Shown one piece after another: positions 17,846-35,729 of a DNA stretch of 64,000 nt. The translations under genes were made by a program, and so were the position numbers. A model generated the notes under the pieces. The model was not told the origin of the DNA and did not search any database. It was given only the letters and a program-made list of their open reading frames with translations. The stretch is from Coprinopsis marcescibilis (taxonomy: Eukaryota > Basidiomycota > Agaricomycetes > Agaricales > Psathyrellaceae), in NCBI GenBank assembly GCA_004369085.1, contig ML210211.1, positions 5,646 to 69,645 on the forward strand. Direction: 5' to 3'. The first letter of the stretch is position 1. The number at the start of each line of letters is the position of its first letter.

Positions 17846-18377
17846 CCTGGTGGTCGTCGAGTCGCAATGGACTCACTACCGCACGGCGATGTGCAAGGAA
17901 GGTAAGAAGGGCGCGACAAATAGTTCCGGAAGCAAAACAAATCAAGAGGAACTAAATGCCCCTTCCTTAAGAAGGGCGCCGAGGCAACATTGCCCACAGG
18001 CTAACGTACCCTTGCGATGGCCGCATGGAACGGAACACGTCTTGCGGACGCGCAGTCTGCCGAATTGCTGAGTAAACGACCGTAAGAGTCAGCCAGTACA
18101 TTACGCGTCCAAGCGGCATGAGTCAACTTGAAAGCATCACAAATGCCAGCATCCGAGTGTTCTAAAAATCAAATTCGGAGCTTTTTGCCATTACAAAGCC
18201 TTGGCTTACGGATTTACTTCTGGTTGATAATAACGATTTGCACAGCAAAATCAATTTCAAATTGGAAACAACGCGAATGAACGAGGCCGGGTACTTATTT
18301 ACGCAGCAAGCGCAGCAAACCGAGGAATGACGTGAAATTGTCGTAGATAATAGCAGGCGAGACTACATGACAGATCC
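17846..18377. other. Intergenic, no gene seen
   Basis: About 530 nt between the start of ABC copy 2 and the 3' end of the Nop4-like gene, which run in the same direction. No coding signature seen. Confidence 0.55.
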
Positions 18378-21300
18378 TTATTTCTTGCCTTGCTTTTTGG
18401 CTTTTCTCTTCCTCCCGATGAGCGAGCCAACAGGATTGAAAGACTTTTGAGGGGTTGACTTGGAGTCAGATTTGGCCGGTGCCGACGTTGCTTCCGTCAC
18501 CCCATCATCTTCATTTTTGCCAGACTTTCGTTTCTTTGTGGGGCGCTCATCACCTTTGCGAGGTCGAGGGTTAGACCCGTGTTCTTTGTCTTTCTTCATC
18601 CCATCTTTAGCGCCAGGTGTCCGCGTCTGTTAAGGAATTGTGATTAGAAAACAGGTGAAATCGGGACTAGTGTCAACTTACAGATGATGGCTCCGTCTTG
18701 TCTTTGGAGAACCTTTCTTGGTAGCTTTGATTCCGTCTTTGAACCACCTGGACGTTCTCTATCGAGAATTCCACGATCAGCCTACCCCTGCCTTCCTTCT
18801 TGGTAGACGTCCCCAGCTCAATTTCATCCTTTATCCGCTTGATTCTATCCTCATCCTTCGTTTCCGATTTCTTCTCCCTTTTTAGAATATCAGCCAACTC
18901 CTCCTTCCACCATGCCTCAAACAGGGGAGCTACAGCAGGGTTGTTGTTCGCCCACCTCAACACGCGAAGTGAATCAGCATGCTGGTGCATTTCCAAGAAA
19001 CCGTAGCCTTTGCTCCTCCCCTTGCCTGTGACAGGATCCACACGTTCAGCCTGGCGGATGATTTTGGTTTGCTTCACCCCAGTATCTCTGCCCTTGCCCT
19101 TCTTCGAGTCTTTCGATGAAGCCTTCTCACCACCCTCCTGCTCCCTCTCTCCCTCTTTGATGATCTCATCTAGACGATCTTCAGACCGTTCCGTTACCTC
19201 GTCCGTTGTCAGAGCTGTGCGAGTTCCGGCTTTCACTTCGGCTTCGTAGGCACGGACGGCGTGGATAGCAAGCCGCTTAAGCATACGTTCAGTTGCGTAC
19301 AGAGGCATCTGGCGAACGCTAAGACGGGTTCTGGAGATGAACAGCGATGGGTTCGATTTCAGGAGAGCTTTGCGTTGGCTGTAAGAGTTGTTTCTTCGTT
19401 CGAGTTCTGGGGGTGGTATGTGGGCGGCCTCAGGAGAGTTAGGGAAGATGACTGTAAACGTCCTATCAATTGGTGCCAGTCACTGAGAAATATTATGACC
19501 ATACCTCCTTCTCTCAAAAGGTACATGCTCCTCTTGTCCTGCTTTTCCCTAAGCTTCTCGCCCTCTTCTTTGAGTTTGCTTGCGACATCACGAGTCACAG
19601 CACGAACGACATCCAATGTACGGCCGTGGAGGACGAGTGTACGAGCCATGCTGGATGACGGATCCGGTGTCAGGATGGATGGAAGACTAAAGGGGTTCTT
19701 TTTTGGCTACAAAGGCGAATGAGATCGTATTTCATGACAAGATGTATGATTAAGGGCTTACCGCTGTCGACAGACCCGTCATTTCTGAACGGAGAATGTC
19801 GCTTTGCTCAACGACTTTGTCGGCATCCTCTCTGTTCCAGAAACAAGCGAACCCAGTGCCGCGAGACCTGCCAGATTCAGGATCAAGCGTAATTCGGGCG
19901 TACCGGAGAGGACCAAAGGCTCGGAACCTAGAAAAAGGAATCAAAAATTGTTTCGCACAGGAGAATCTTCGTACTTACAGCGTCCTCAGTTCGTCCTCCG
20001 TCGCATTATATGGAACATTACGCACAAACAGTGTCGTACCAGCTTCCGGGGCCGGGAGTTCGGGTTTGACTGGAGCTTCATCATCGCTATCCCTGAGATC
20101 ATCGTCGTCATCATCGTCATCCGAGGGTGAAGAGTCGCTGTCTTCTCCGTGGACACCCAGGCCACCCTCCGACTCTGAGCTACTCCCACTGTCACTGCCA
20201 CTTTCGCTGCCAGAATCCATCTCCACATCACCGTCCTCTGGTTTCTCAACTTTTGCCAGCTCCTCTTTCCATTTCTCCTTACTCAGGGCCCAATCCACAG
20301 CGATGATTCTCTCGTCGACCTTGTCTTCCGACTGCTTTTCTTCCGTCTCGTCCACCTCCATTTCCGCGTCTTGCTCTTCTTCCTCATCGGCCTTCTCTTG
20401 CGTTTCCGACGTCTGATTCTGGAGCTTAGCCTTCTTCTCCAACCTCATCTGCTTCTTTCTCTTCTGCTTGTTCGACACCAGCTCCTCCGCCATACCCGCC
20501 CGAATAGCCTTGCCATTACACGCCCCCAGCGCAGTCTCCGCGTCCTTCTTGCTCAGCATCCACACGAACGCGAAGCCCTTATTCCGCGTAACAGTCTTGT
20601 CGCCCTGTTCCTCCTCCACCAGAGGCATAGTGATAGAATGTACGGGTCCATGAGGCAAAAACAAAGCTCGGAGATCGTTCTCCGTCGCATTGAAGGGCAA
20701 GTTGCGTACGATGAGTCGACTGGCGCGACTGGGTGCAGCTTTTCCAGCCGGAGCGTCCCCTGCTGTCTTTTTGGCGGCAGGTTTTGAAAGATTTTCGAGC
20801 CGTTTCTTCAAGGTGACTGAAAGAAGCGATCCTTTGTAGACATGCGCGTGTAGTTTGGTGACTGCTTCGCTAGCGTTGCTGGGTTTTACAAAAATCACAT
20901 GAGCTACAATACATGTTAGTGAAAAGTCCAAGAGCGAGCTGGTAAAAACACACCTGTCGTAGGATCCTCCTCGTCATTTGCCAATTTCGCTGGGTAAATC
21001 AGCTTTTCTGCACCGGCACACTTCCTGATCTTCTTCCACAACGTTTGAGAGTCCAGAGGCGAAGGCAAGCCGGTCACAATGACTGTGCGGATTGCAAGAG
21101 GGTCATGAGCGGTCTTGACATAAGTTTTCGCTTGTGCGGGTTTCGGCTTCTTCTCCACATCTCCTCTGGCCTCTTTCTCCTTGGTCTCCTTCATGGTAGG
21201 CTGCGAGCAATTATAAGCCCTTGGTCCGAGTCACCCATTCGAAAAGCTGCTAACGCACCTTTTTGCCAGCCCACTGAACCCTAAGAGCTCTCCCAGCAAT

Positions 21301-21624
21301 GTCCAATCCCTCCTCATTGATTTTAGCAAGACAACTCTCCGCATCTTCCTTAATCGCGAACGACACATAACCAACACCCTTGGAGACCCCGGTCCCTTGC
21401 TCTGTCACCACGAAAGCAGTTCTTACAGGTGCAATATCGGAGAACAGTGTCTGCAAATCCACAGATGTCGCCGTGTATGGCAAATTCGAAATGAAGAGCG
21501 TTGACCTAGCGGCTTTGGCGTCAGTTGTATATCTGGACCTTTATAGCCATACTACGCACCCATGTGCACCATCTGTACCCGCCACTTCCTCTCTGTCCTT
21601 TCGTTTACCCAAGTTGGAAGCCAT
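18378..21624 (-). CDS. NOP4: Nop4/RBM28-like nucleolar RRM protein
   Basis: A multi-exon gene starting MASNLGKRKDREEV (21624) and ending in the basic tail GRKRKAKKQGKK. RRM1: LFISNLPYTATSVDLQTLF with RNP1 KGVGYVSF. RRM2: TVIVTGLPSPLDSQTLW, then HVIFVKPSNASEA. RRM3: RLIVRNLPFNATENDLRALF with KGFAFVWM. A long acidic Asp/Ser/Glu linker follows. RRM4: TTLFVRNVPYNATEDELRTL with RGTGFACF. Further on are DKRSMYLLREG, the family block LLKSNPSLFISRTRLSV, then GRSKGYGFLEMHQHADSLRVLRW, a final bipartite RRM. This order matches fungal Nop4 (Nop77) and animal RBM28, which act in 27S pre-rRNA processing and 60S subunit assembly in the nucleolus. It is a conserved housekeeping gene sitting between lineage-specific families. 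Confidence 0.9.
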
Positions 21625-21819
21625 TATGAGCAGCGGAAAGTCGTGGTTTGGGAGGAAGAACTTTTACAGGTGGCTGTGCTTTGAATACTAAAATGGAAGA
21701 GCCCCTATTCTGTCAGGATATGATGTAGAGGAAGTGCTCTAGAGCAAAAGCAAAGGTACAAATAATTTCGCATTGCATTCTTAATTGCTATCTACACTCA
21801 GGGCAGATCATATCTACAA

Positions 21820-23599
21820 CTAAATAGACGTAATCAAAGCTGGATGAGCAGTCGCCTCCGGAGAAACAACCGATGTCTTGGGTATAGAGTCGCAGAACGG
21901 GACTGCGAACGATTTAACTGTTCCAGGATTGCACACTGGCCATGGCGGAACTATAAGACTTGGTGCATCAGTCGGTGCTGGCGCTACCGTCGTCGTCGAA
22001 GGAGCATTACAGTTCGGGATGGGGGTCGCATGGCCAGGACCGGCCTGGAGAGGGTTACAGCCAGGAAGCTCTTCGAGATCTGTGCAGACGTGAAATTAGC
22101 ATGGAAGTATTTTGGCAGCAGAGACGCGCACTTACATTCCCCTTCAGTGATCTCAGGAACCTGAGCACCCTTCTTACACCTGTTCATTCCATCTGTGTCT
22201 TGAACCGCCAGCGTGGTACAGTCGGTCGGAATGCCGTCCGCAGTAGTGCATGTCTCCATAGCTCTGGTAAGAGAGTCTCCCTCCCATCCGAAAACATAAT
22301 CAGCGTGTTGTCCATATCCAGTTCTATCAAGGCGCATGAACAAACATTTTCATCGTTCAAGTTTGTAGTACTCACGGATCACCGTTGCTCAGCACAAATG
22401 GTTGTGAGCCATCGCTCGGCCACAACGACGGGTCGTTAAACAATCGGGTGTCCCAAACAATCTCGATGAAGATGAGGGGTATCCGGATAGGATGCGTTGC
22501 AGGGCAAGGTACGCGGAAGAAGCCGCCAATCCCATGCGCTACATGACTCTGGAAGGCTGGTTAACGGAATCCTGACAGAAGAACGTTGTCTACCTCGTGG
22601 TCTTCACTGTCCAGGTTTTTACCGTCCCAGCACCTATTTAACAGCAAACGTGAGAAAGAGCATCCACACCACTGACAAAGAACCTACTGAGGGAAGTAGA
22701 TATTCGACCGAATTCCACCAGTACACGTTCTATTCGGCAAATGGAAGGAGTCTTCTGGACCAAAGCCAGTTTGGCTTCCGCCAGATCCAGGATTAGCCCC
22801 ATCAAAGCACCTGAACGTCGTTGCATGCGAGGCCGAAACGTCACTAGGATCTATATCGTTGCTTCGCCTCATAGGATTTCCAACTCGCATTCGGAACCCC
22901 TGGTTGACACGATGGGCAAATGGAGACATCGATGGAAAAGTTTGCTTACCTTGACGAAAGGAACGAAGGTGACACCGTCCAATGGTGCAGATGGCTGGAA
23001 GTAATAAACCGTCATGCCTCCATCCTGAAGCCCAGGACCACTGTTGTGGTTTGGCATTTGTGGAACCTAGTTGCAGTAATTTGTGAGTCCTTCCTTGTCT
23101 TTACTTGAGGGGAGATTTCCAACCCTTAGGAAAGTCCCATTGGGGTGCTTAAAGTATAGTACAGCCGTCCAATAATTGGATTTATCTTCCACAAATCGGC
23201 AGGTAGTGCAGGTCGATAAGGCCGGTAGGTCGTTTTCCGGGTCCATAGTCAAGTTGAATCTAGTTTTGAAGCAATGGTTAATGAGGCTACCGCCTCGATA
23301 TAGATTGAAACGTACGCATTCTATGCAATACAAGGTGCGGGCACTGTGAATGCAGATACAAGCAGACATGAAGGGTGTACTCACACCCCCAACAATCTGG
23401 TGGAGGTGGGGAGAGACCTCCCCAGGTGTTACAAGCCTAAATAGGTATCAAGATACCGTACAACGACAACAGAAAGCAATGTCACTTACGGGTCAAAACG
23501 CTCTGTTACGAGTTGAGAACAGGGAAAGCGGAGGAACGCCTTCACAGTCCAGGGCGCGACTGCAGTTAGCACCGCTACAATTTGAGATAATCCTACCAT
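21820..23599 (-). CDS. Secreted DUF1996 protein
   Basis: A multi-exon gene that starts MVGLSQIVAVLTAVAPWTVK (23599), a good signal peptide. The DUF1996 N-terminal signature follows: FLRFPCSQLVTERFDP...VTPGEVSPHLHQIVGG. Later blocks also fit the family: YWTAVLYFKHPNGTF, GGMTVYYFQ, GFRMRVGNP, NIYFPQCWDGKNLDS, SHVAHGIG, FRVPCPATHPIRIP and GYGQHADYVFGWEGDSL. The last exons encode a Pro/Thr-rich C-terminus (PSTTTVAPAPTDAP) and stop at 21820. DUF1996 proteins are fungal secreted proteins, often expressed on plant material, with no settled biochemical activity. The conserved His and Trp/Asp patterns hint at carbohydrate handling, but this is not established. The N-terminal exon order was assembled from homology blocks; exact borders are partly inferred. 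Confidence 0.82.
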
Positions 23600-24760
23600 T
23601 CTGAAGCAGTTGCCACTTAGTTCAGTGTACAGGCTCTGATGAGAATGGGTTGTCTTTGCATAAGACTCCAAAGCCCCATTTTATAGCGACAGAACCAAGA
23701 CAGAACCTTCTGAATACCCGTTCTCTGGCCGGGAATTGGTTCTTGGCCTCCGGGGTGTAAGGAGTTTAGTAGGAGCAACTGTAGTTCCTCCTTTTCAAGA
23801 GTGGTCATATGTCTTCTTTCGAAGAACGAAGGCACGATAGAACACTGAGCTTTGAATTGGAGGTCAACTGGGAAATCAGTTTCAGCGAAAGAAGTTGATG
23901 ACAAGGAGCAGAGGCTCCGCTCCTTTTCCTGACAAATACCGTATATTTAAACAAATCCTTTCGATGAAGTGACGATACCACCGACTCAGTGTATGTGTCT
24001 CTCGCCGAGTCTTCTTTGGCCCTGAATAAATCCAGTGAGTTGTGTTTAGTTCATAGGAGCTTCACACCGAGATAGCCAACGGATCCCTTCAACTCGATGC
24101 GGATGATAGATCTATGCCTCAAACGGCTGTAGCAGGCTATTACGAGCTCTTACTTTCAGCGAATCGCAAGTTCTTCTGGACATGCAAGGCGGACTCTAGT
24201 ATGTTTGGTGAACATCACGGTCTGAGTGAAGGCTGTTGGACGCGCCGCAGTTTGCCGAATAATTGATTCGGAGCTTTAATCTGGCCAGTCTTACTCCTTA
24301 GCTTCCTGAATGTCCAGCCTCTATCTGGGCACAATGAAGACAGTATTTGAGCGCATCTGTTCTCTATTCACAAGGACGACCGACTTTTCACTCTACTGGT
24401 CAGCTCAAAAGTTGAATTCCTAGGAACTTCTTTGGGTAATGGCTCCCAACGGTCCTCTGGTGGTTCTGTTAAAAACATATGTATGCAAGTCGCGACAAGA
24501 CATGGGCCCAAACAACGCTCGATTCATCGCCAGTCCAATTTTCAAGTGAGACGATATTTAACATCCAATGACATCATCAACTGCAGGTGTCAAAGTTAAC
24601 GGCATGGGAACTGAGCTCAGAGCAGCAAAATGGCATCTTCCGGACCCGGTTCCAGCGGCGATATGTTCACTGCCCACTGCTGCGTATTTCTCTCGCTCCT
24701 TTTACAGTTACCTATATCGTCGCGAAGTGGTAACTCTCTAGGGTTCCAGTGAGTAACCAG
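23600..24760. other. Divergent intergenic region
   Basis: About 1.16 kb between the divergently transcribed DUF1996 gene (-) and ABC copy 3 (+). A 95-codon minus-strand frame (23617-23904) lies upstream of the signal peptide but shows no family signature. The rest holds nothing recognisable; it must contain two promoters. Confidence 0.55.
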
Positions 24761-30535
<5,775 letters not shown>

Positions 30536-30752
30536 TGGGGTTTTCGCAAGAGTTTAGAACTAGAACATACACTCTTTTAAGGGGCGCTGGGCCATTGGTG
30601 TTATCGCGGTACTAGTGCCATTGATATCTTAATACACGAACTTACGAAAAGTCTCAACGAGATCATCCTCTCTCGAAATTATGTCACCATTGTGAGTTTC
30701 TGACACCTCGCACGGACCAGTTTGACCCCTGTCTGCGGGCCGTCTCATCCGG

Positions 30753-31809
30753 TTGCATGATGACGTCGGGTTGTACTACGCCAAACGGTTGTTTCCTTGG
30801 TCCTTCCCTCCTCCTCCTCCTCTCAACAATTTCCGCTCTGGACGTAAGATGAGACCCAAATACTGGGCTCACCTAGCGGCAAGGTCCCACAGGGGCAATA
30901 TCTGCCGGCAGGCTTGGACCTTTTTGCGAAAACCGTACACGACGGGGGCTCAACAAACCATTCCTGAGCCGGGAACTGAATCACATGGACAGCTTCAAGA
31001 TTCCCTCCCTGGGACGGTTCAGTCCCACCGGTGCCATGTCTTCTTGGAATCACCGATACGACCAACAGAATTTGGCGAGCGACATACAACACCGGTTCAA
31101 CGCGCGCTGTTGCTGCGTTTTTTGCGCATGGGGGTTATCGTGACTCCTGCGTGGCATGATTCTGGGTCGGGAGAAAGGCAGTCTGCGGTAGCCTATAGCT
31201 CGCTTGGTGGGAGACTAGATATTTCGGATGTTACCCTGGACAACATTGATCTGGTGGAGCAGCAACTGAAGGACCATATTGCTGGCCCGTTGACACAGGC
31301 TACGAGCAGCCAGGTGGACCTCTATGTGTGCACGCATGCTAATCGTGACTGTAGGTGTGGGACTATGGGTGGGCTGGTAGCGGAGGCTTTGCGAGAGGAA
31401 ATCAAACGTCTTCAAAAAACCAATCCTTCAAGTACCCCGCGCATACGTATTGGGGAAGTGGCTCACGTTGGAGGACATAAGTGAGAGCCTTTTTGGTCAT
31501 TTCATCCCTACCCGTACCCACACTTCTCCCAGATATGCAGCCAATGTGCTTGTGTACCCACAAGGCGAATGGTCAGTTCAGCTGTTACGCCAAACTTCCC
31601 AGTTTATACACAGGAATTAACACGACCTACATAGGCTAGGCTTGGTCCGACCAGAAGATGCGCCCAGAGTAATCTCGTCTGTGATAGCACTTCCAGCAAG
31701 ACCCTTAGATCCATTCGATCCCATTCTGTTGAAGCCCCATTGGCGTGGACGTATGGGACTTGGGAAGGATGAACAAGTCGATCTGTTCCAAGCTCAGGCA
31801 ACAGACTAA
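30753..31809 (+). CDS. Sucrase/ferredoxin-like (Apd1/Aim32 family) protein
   Basis: The C-terminal two thirds match the thioredoxin-like [2Fe-2S] Suc/Fer family: GTVQSHRCHVFLESP, TPVQRALLLR, VDLYVCTHANRDCRCG with its clustered cysteines, and the terminal HVGGHK-YAANVLVYPQGEW with the two His that in Apd1/Aim32 help bind the cluster. The last exons fit well: ..31480, 31533..31571, 31635..31809. The protein ends KDEQVDLFQAQATD. Yeast members act in mitochondrial or cytosolic redox and stress tolerance. The N-terminus is unsure: the usual cysteine-bearing N-terminal segment is not clear, and 30753 is only the first ATG of the open frame. The true first exon may differ. Confidence 0.72.
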
Positions 31810-32105
31810 GCCGATTTCAGGGCTTTCTTCGCTCGGCGAGTGCCACGATGATCAACAAAAGGGTTCCCAATCAACCCGCAACGGATGACCTCCATTCGAT
31901 GCGTAAACTGGGAATGGCGGGCGAGGGTACACAGATCATTTCGTCGGCTGTCTCTTTAGCCGCTTCGGTGCTCTCTGTGCCACCATCCATTATGGCAATG
32001 CACACTTTACCGTCAGGCCATGACTCCGTAGATCAACAAGAATGGCTACAGTGTTAGACACACCGACTAGAGTACAAGCACCTATTGTACACATTGGCTA
32101 TACGC
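31810..32105. other. Intergenic between convergent genes
   Basis: About 300 nt between convergent stops. A minus-strand stretch near 31878-32030 reads like protein (PDGKVCIAIMDGG then KETADEMICVPSPAIP) but is closed by stops and has no start or splice context that I can defend. It may be a gene scrap. Confidence 0.4.
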
Positions 32106-32816
32106 TCATAACTCTTGCTTCAGTTCGAACGACGATATCTCGACCTCCAGACTCTCATCAACGTCCGCAGTCCGCGCACCATAGATCCCAACATACACTG
32201 TCTCCTCCTCGTTCTCAGGAACAAACACCCCTGATAACTTCCTGACTGTGCTGCCATTAACCTTGACAATCAAGGCTGGACCCTGGTCTTTCGCTCTCTC
32301 CACCGAAACGACAATACCCCTGCTCGCGCCTACTGGGGCCCCCACACTCCAGTCACTCCATCCACAGAGCCCAGTCGCGACAGACGACATTCGGAGCTCC
32401 TCTTCGAAGAATTCCACCCCAGCTTTGATCCACACATGCGGTCGGTTGGCCCACAGCAAAACTATACCTGCCTGGTCGTAGACATGGGCATAGGGGATCT
32501 TCCCGATGCTAACCGTCGCAGACGCGAGCGATTTCAATGTAATTGGGACATAGAACGTGGGCTGCGATGCTAAGTACGATGCTGGTGGCTTCTGATATAG
32601 ATCCGTGCGCGATTGGATGGTGAAATTGAAGGGAAATGAAGTAGGGGCCGGCTGGGTGGTGTTCAAGGCAAGCAAGTTCGCAGCCATCGCGACAGCTCTC
32701 GGGTGATCTTGGTAGTGGGAGATTCTGATTGAATACGTTTTAAGTTCACGGGTTTCTGCTCCTACAAAACTAGATACTACAAACACCTCCGTCCTCGACG
32801 CGACGCTAACTGTCAT
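32106..32816 (-). CDS. DUF1349 (concanavalin A-like) protein
   Basis: One open frame of up to 236 residues. The core reads SFPFNFTIQSRTDLYQKPP, then AHVYDQAGIVLLW, HVWIKAGVEF, CGWSDWSV, then the WVRV-type block near GPALIVKVNG and VYVGIYGA. This pattern of paired Trp and Gly residues is that of DUF1349, a concanavalin A-like beta-sandwich (Ree1-type, 'regulation of enolase'). The likely start is the internal Met at 32687 (MAANLLALNTTQPAP), because the first 43 residues do not fit the family; 32816 is the longest possibility. A cytosolic protein is expected; the reaction, if any, is unknown. The gene is intronless, unlike its neighbours. Confidence 0.75.
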   Translation of the reverse strand: MTVSVASRTEVFVVSSFVGAETRELKTYSIRISHYQDHPRAVAMAANLLALNTTQPAPTSFPFNFTIQSRTDLYQKPPASYLASQPTFYVPITLKSLASATVSIGKIPYAHVYDQAGIVLLWANRPHVWIKAGVEFFEEELRMSSVATGLCGWSDWSVGAPVGASRGIVVSVERAKDQGPALIVKVNGSTVRKLSGVFVPENEEETVYVGIYGARTADVDESLEVEISSFELKQEL

Positions 32817-33004
32817 TTATCCGATGTTCATCCGAGAGAAATAGTTGTCAAGCACGGGGAAATATCGGACTCTCCTCTCACTCCACCCGCGGCACACCAA
32901 TCCCTTCAGGCGTTCTGCGCAAAGAGTCGTGGCACCTCATATTAGTATCAACATAATTCTTCTGGTAAGCATTGGAGTGGTATTAACGGCAACAAGCTAC
33001 AATC

Positions 33005-35113
33005 TTATGCCAACCACGTCGCATGCTTGGTCGAACGAGGGACAATATCACATGTAAACGGTTTGAAAGACCTAAGAATGCACGTCGCGAAATGGTTAGG
33101 CACGGCACACTGAAAACAAGAAGGCATTTTTACTAACGTGACAAGACCAAATGTATCTTGACCAAAGGTAACCGGTATCTCCTTTCCATGTTCATCTTTG
33201 GCCAGACGTACATCGCAGACCGCCAGGACAGAAGCCAACGTGAACTTTAGGATAACGCTGCTAAGATGTCTTCCCGGGCATATTCTAAATATCGTACGCC
33301 ATCGTTAGATCGAGAACTGCGCTTGGTCACCGGGTCTCACCGTCGGCCAAATCCAAAGGCTGCAACCTCGGGGTCAAGGACAGATGGATCGATCTTCCCG
33401 TCCTTCAAGTACCGTTCCGGTATAAAGTCAAAAGGATCTTCGAAGACATCTGGGTCATGCAGAATAGCCCTAGTATCCATGTGAGCGTTCAATATCCTTT
33501 CAGAGGTTTTGGATTACCATGAATTTGCCATAATTAACGTCTTCTTAGGAATAAAATAACCATTGAATTTCTGTTCTTCCCTTGACTGATGGGGAACGCC
33601 TGCGTTGAAAGGAAGGGGATCAGCGGGAGAGATTAGGTTCTGATGAACGTGCGGCCTACCTAGAGGCACAGCGGTAAACCAACGGGTTGTTTCTTTGATG
33701 ATGGCGTCGATGTATGGCAAGTCTGCCATATCCTCTGCAGTCGGAAGCCTATTACCGCCAGTAACAGCGTCAATCTCAGCCTGCGCCTTGCGCTGTGCTT
33801 CCGGGTGCATCACCAATGCTGCAAAAAAGGCGATAGTAGCTGAATATGACTACTTATGTGTTGGGTTTAGTTGATCTTAGAAGTGGAGGACCAAGCGACA
33901 TACTGTTTCAACGCCGGCTAGAGTAAATTGGTGAGTAATGACTTGTATTGAGTTTGGAGAACTTGAAAGCACCCACCCAAGTAGGATTGGGCACAAACGT
34001 TCATAGCCACCCTCTCTCCTTCACCATACTCCGTATCCGTCTCTGAACCGAGGCGTCCTATGAGCCCCTGGATCATACTAGGGAACTTCTCTGCACTCAG
34101 ACCATCTCTCTATATTCGAAAACAGAACAAGTATTCTTTCGTTGAGACGAATGAAACGGGTACTTACCAGTCTGTCCTTCGCTTGGTAATATGGTTGTGG
34201 CACAAGCCTCTTGTTTATAACAGCGCCCTCCTTCAAGTACTTCTTCCAAGCCGTTCCTGGGAACCAGTCGGGTACGTGGCGAAGAATGGGGAATACATTG
34301 ACCAAAAGGTTTCCGGGGACAGATGTCACTGAAAATCGTTCAACGATACCTTCGGCGTCGTCAATAAGCCTCATGATGTTTTCAGTGTCGCTGACACCGT
34401 AGGCCACACGCATGATTACAGTGCCCATGTACCTCAAGCGAGTAATCAGGTTATTTACAAATGCTCCTCTGATGTGAAGTACCATTACTCACGTTCTGGA
34501 ATGCTTAAACAATGTGTTTGAACTGTTGGCAAGGTTCCGTAGGTACACCAAGCACTCTTGTTCGATGACAGGTAAGTATTTGGCTACCTGATTCTGATTG
34601 AGGAACTGGTGGAATGCACGTCTGTGTGCCCGCCAGTTGGGTCCGTACTGCATAACGCCGAGCGCCCAGTTGAAATCCATGCTACGATCGTCAGAAATGA
34701 AAACATGCGACCAACGGAAGGGCTCACATGTCGAAACTGGGAAGGGAACCTCGGTCAGAGTTATTGAGAGCCCGTGTCTCCATTACAGCTCGAGCAGCCG
34801 ATAGACTGTTGAGAACGACGATTCCCTGTCCCAGAGCATTGACATACATAATATCGCCTGTGAAAACTGTCTGTCCGAGGACAAGGTGCAGGTACTGGGG
34901 TGTGTACTGACCATATCGCTTCGCCCAGTCGTTGTAGACGATCCAAGGTACTGCCTGCGGGATCTGGAGGAGATTACCGACAACTGGCAAGCCAGTTGGT
35001 CCGGGAGGCACCGGAAGTCGCCTCTTACTTGTACTAAGCGCGAAGATGCAGATTGCCAGGCCCACAACGACAGGCCACTTCCACTGCAACATTTCCAGAA
35101 TTGCTGACTCCAT
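33005..35113 (-). CDS. Cytochrome P450, tandem copy A
   Basis: A multi-exon P450 starting MESAILEMLQWKWPVVVGLA, an N-terminal ER membrane anchor, followed by the proline hinge RRLPVPPGPTGLPVVGN. The I-helix motif is AGVET (near 33925), ExxR is KETTR (near 33690), and the meander is PERYLKDG. The haem loop reads FGFGRRICPGRH with an intron after GRR; Cys is the fifth iron ligand. The protein ends KPFTCDIVPRS, then STKHATWLA (33005). The last two introns (GTGAGA...TTTAG and GTTAGT...TCTTAG) restore the frame. The family resembles fungal proteins often labelled O-methylsterigmatocystin oxidoreductase-like. The electron donor would be NADPH-P450 reductase; substrate unknown. A TATAAG at 35156-35151 lies about 40 nt before the ATG. 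Confidence 0.88.
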
Positions 35114-35729
35114 GGGCTCCTTGGATAGTCGTATTGTGCTCCACCTCCTTCTTATAGGCTGCCATATCCATACTTAAATGCTTAGCTAATCGGGAGAACG
35201 AGACAGAGGATCAAGAACCCATGACCATTGACAGTGACAGCTCTCTACAAATATATCAGTCTACATATATTCTCTATTGCGGAGCATGAATTCTAGCCTG
35301 AGATAAGCTTGAACTGAACAATTTGCCACAGGTGCCACTGTTGTGCAGCGCTGTCCAACACTCGTCCGTGGATAGCAAAAGCATGTGAGTCAGAATTTGT
35401 AGGCTTAATGGTGATTGATGAACGCCCGTCGCACACAAGGAGAATCTCTGAGTATGCAAGGTAAGATGGGAGGCTAGGGACGTTCTAACCTACCATTACC
35501 TGAGGACAAGATGGCTAGCCACTTGAGCATTTTAAATGAGCTCGAGTCTTTGAACTTCATGGGTTTAAGCGCTTAGAGCGAAATTCGAACAAATATGCGA
35601 GCAGGTTTAATGATTAACATGGGTTGTGGATCGCGATTTGCAAAACTACACACTAGAAGCTGTTAAGAATATGCGCTAACACCAAGAGCCTCATAAGACT
35701 ACAAAGTTAGTACTAGCGCCCGCATTGAT
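35114..35729. other. Intergenic between tandem P450 genes
   Basis: About 615 nt holding the promoter of P450 copy A (TATAAG at 35151-35156) and the 3' end of copy B. No gene seen. Confidence 0.6.

Noticed and set aside
23617..23904. 95-codon minus-strand frame before the DUF1996 gene
   Set aside because: It lies upstream of a convincing signal-peptide start and has no family features.
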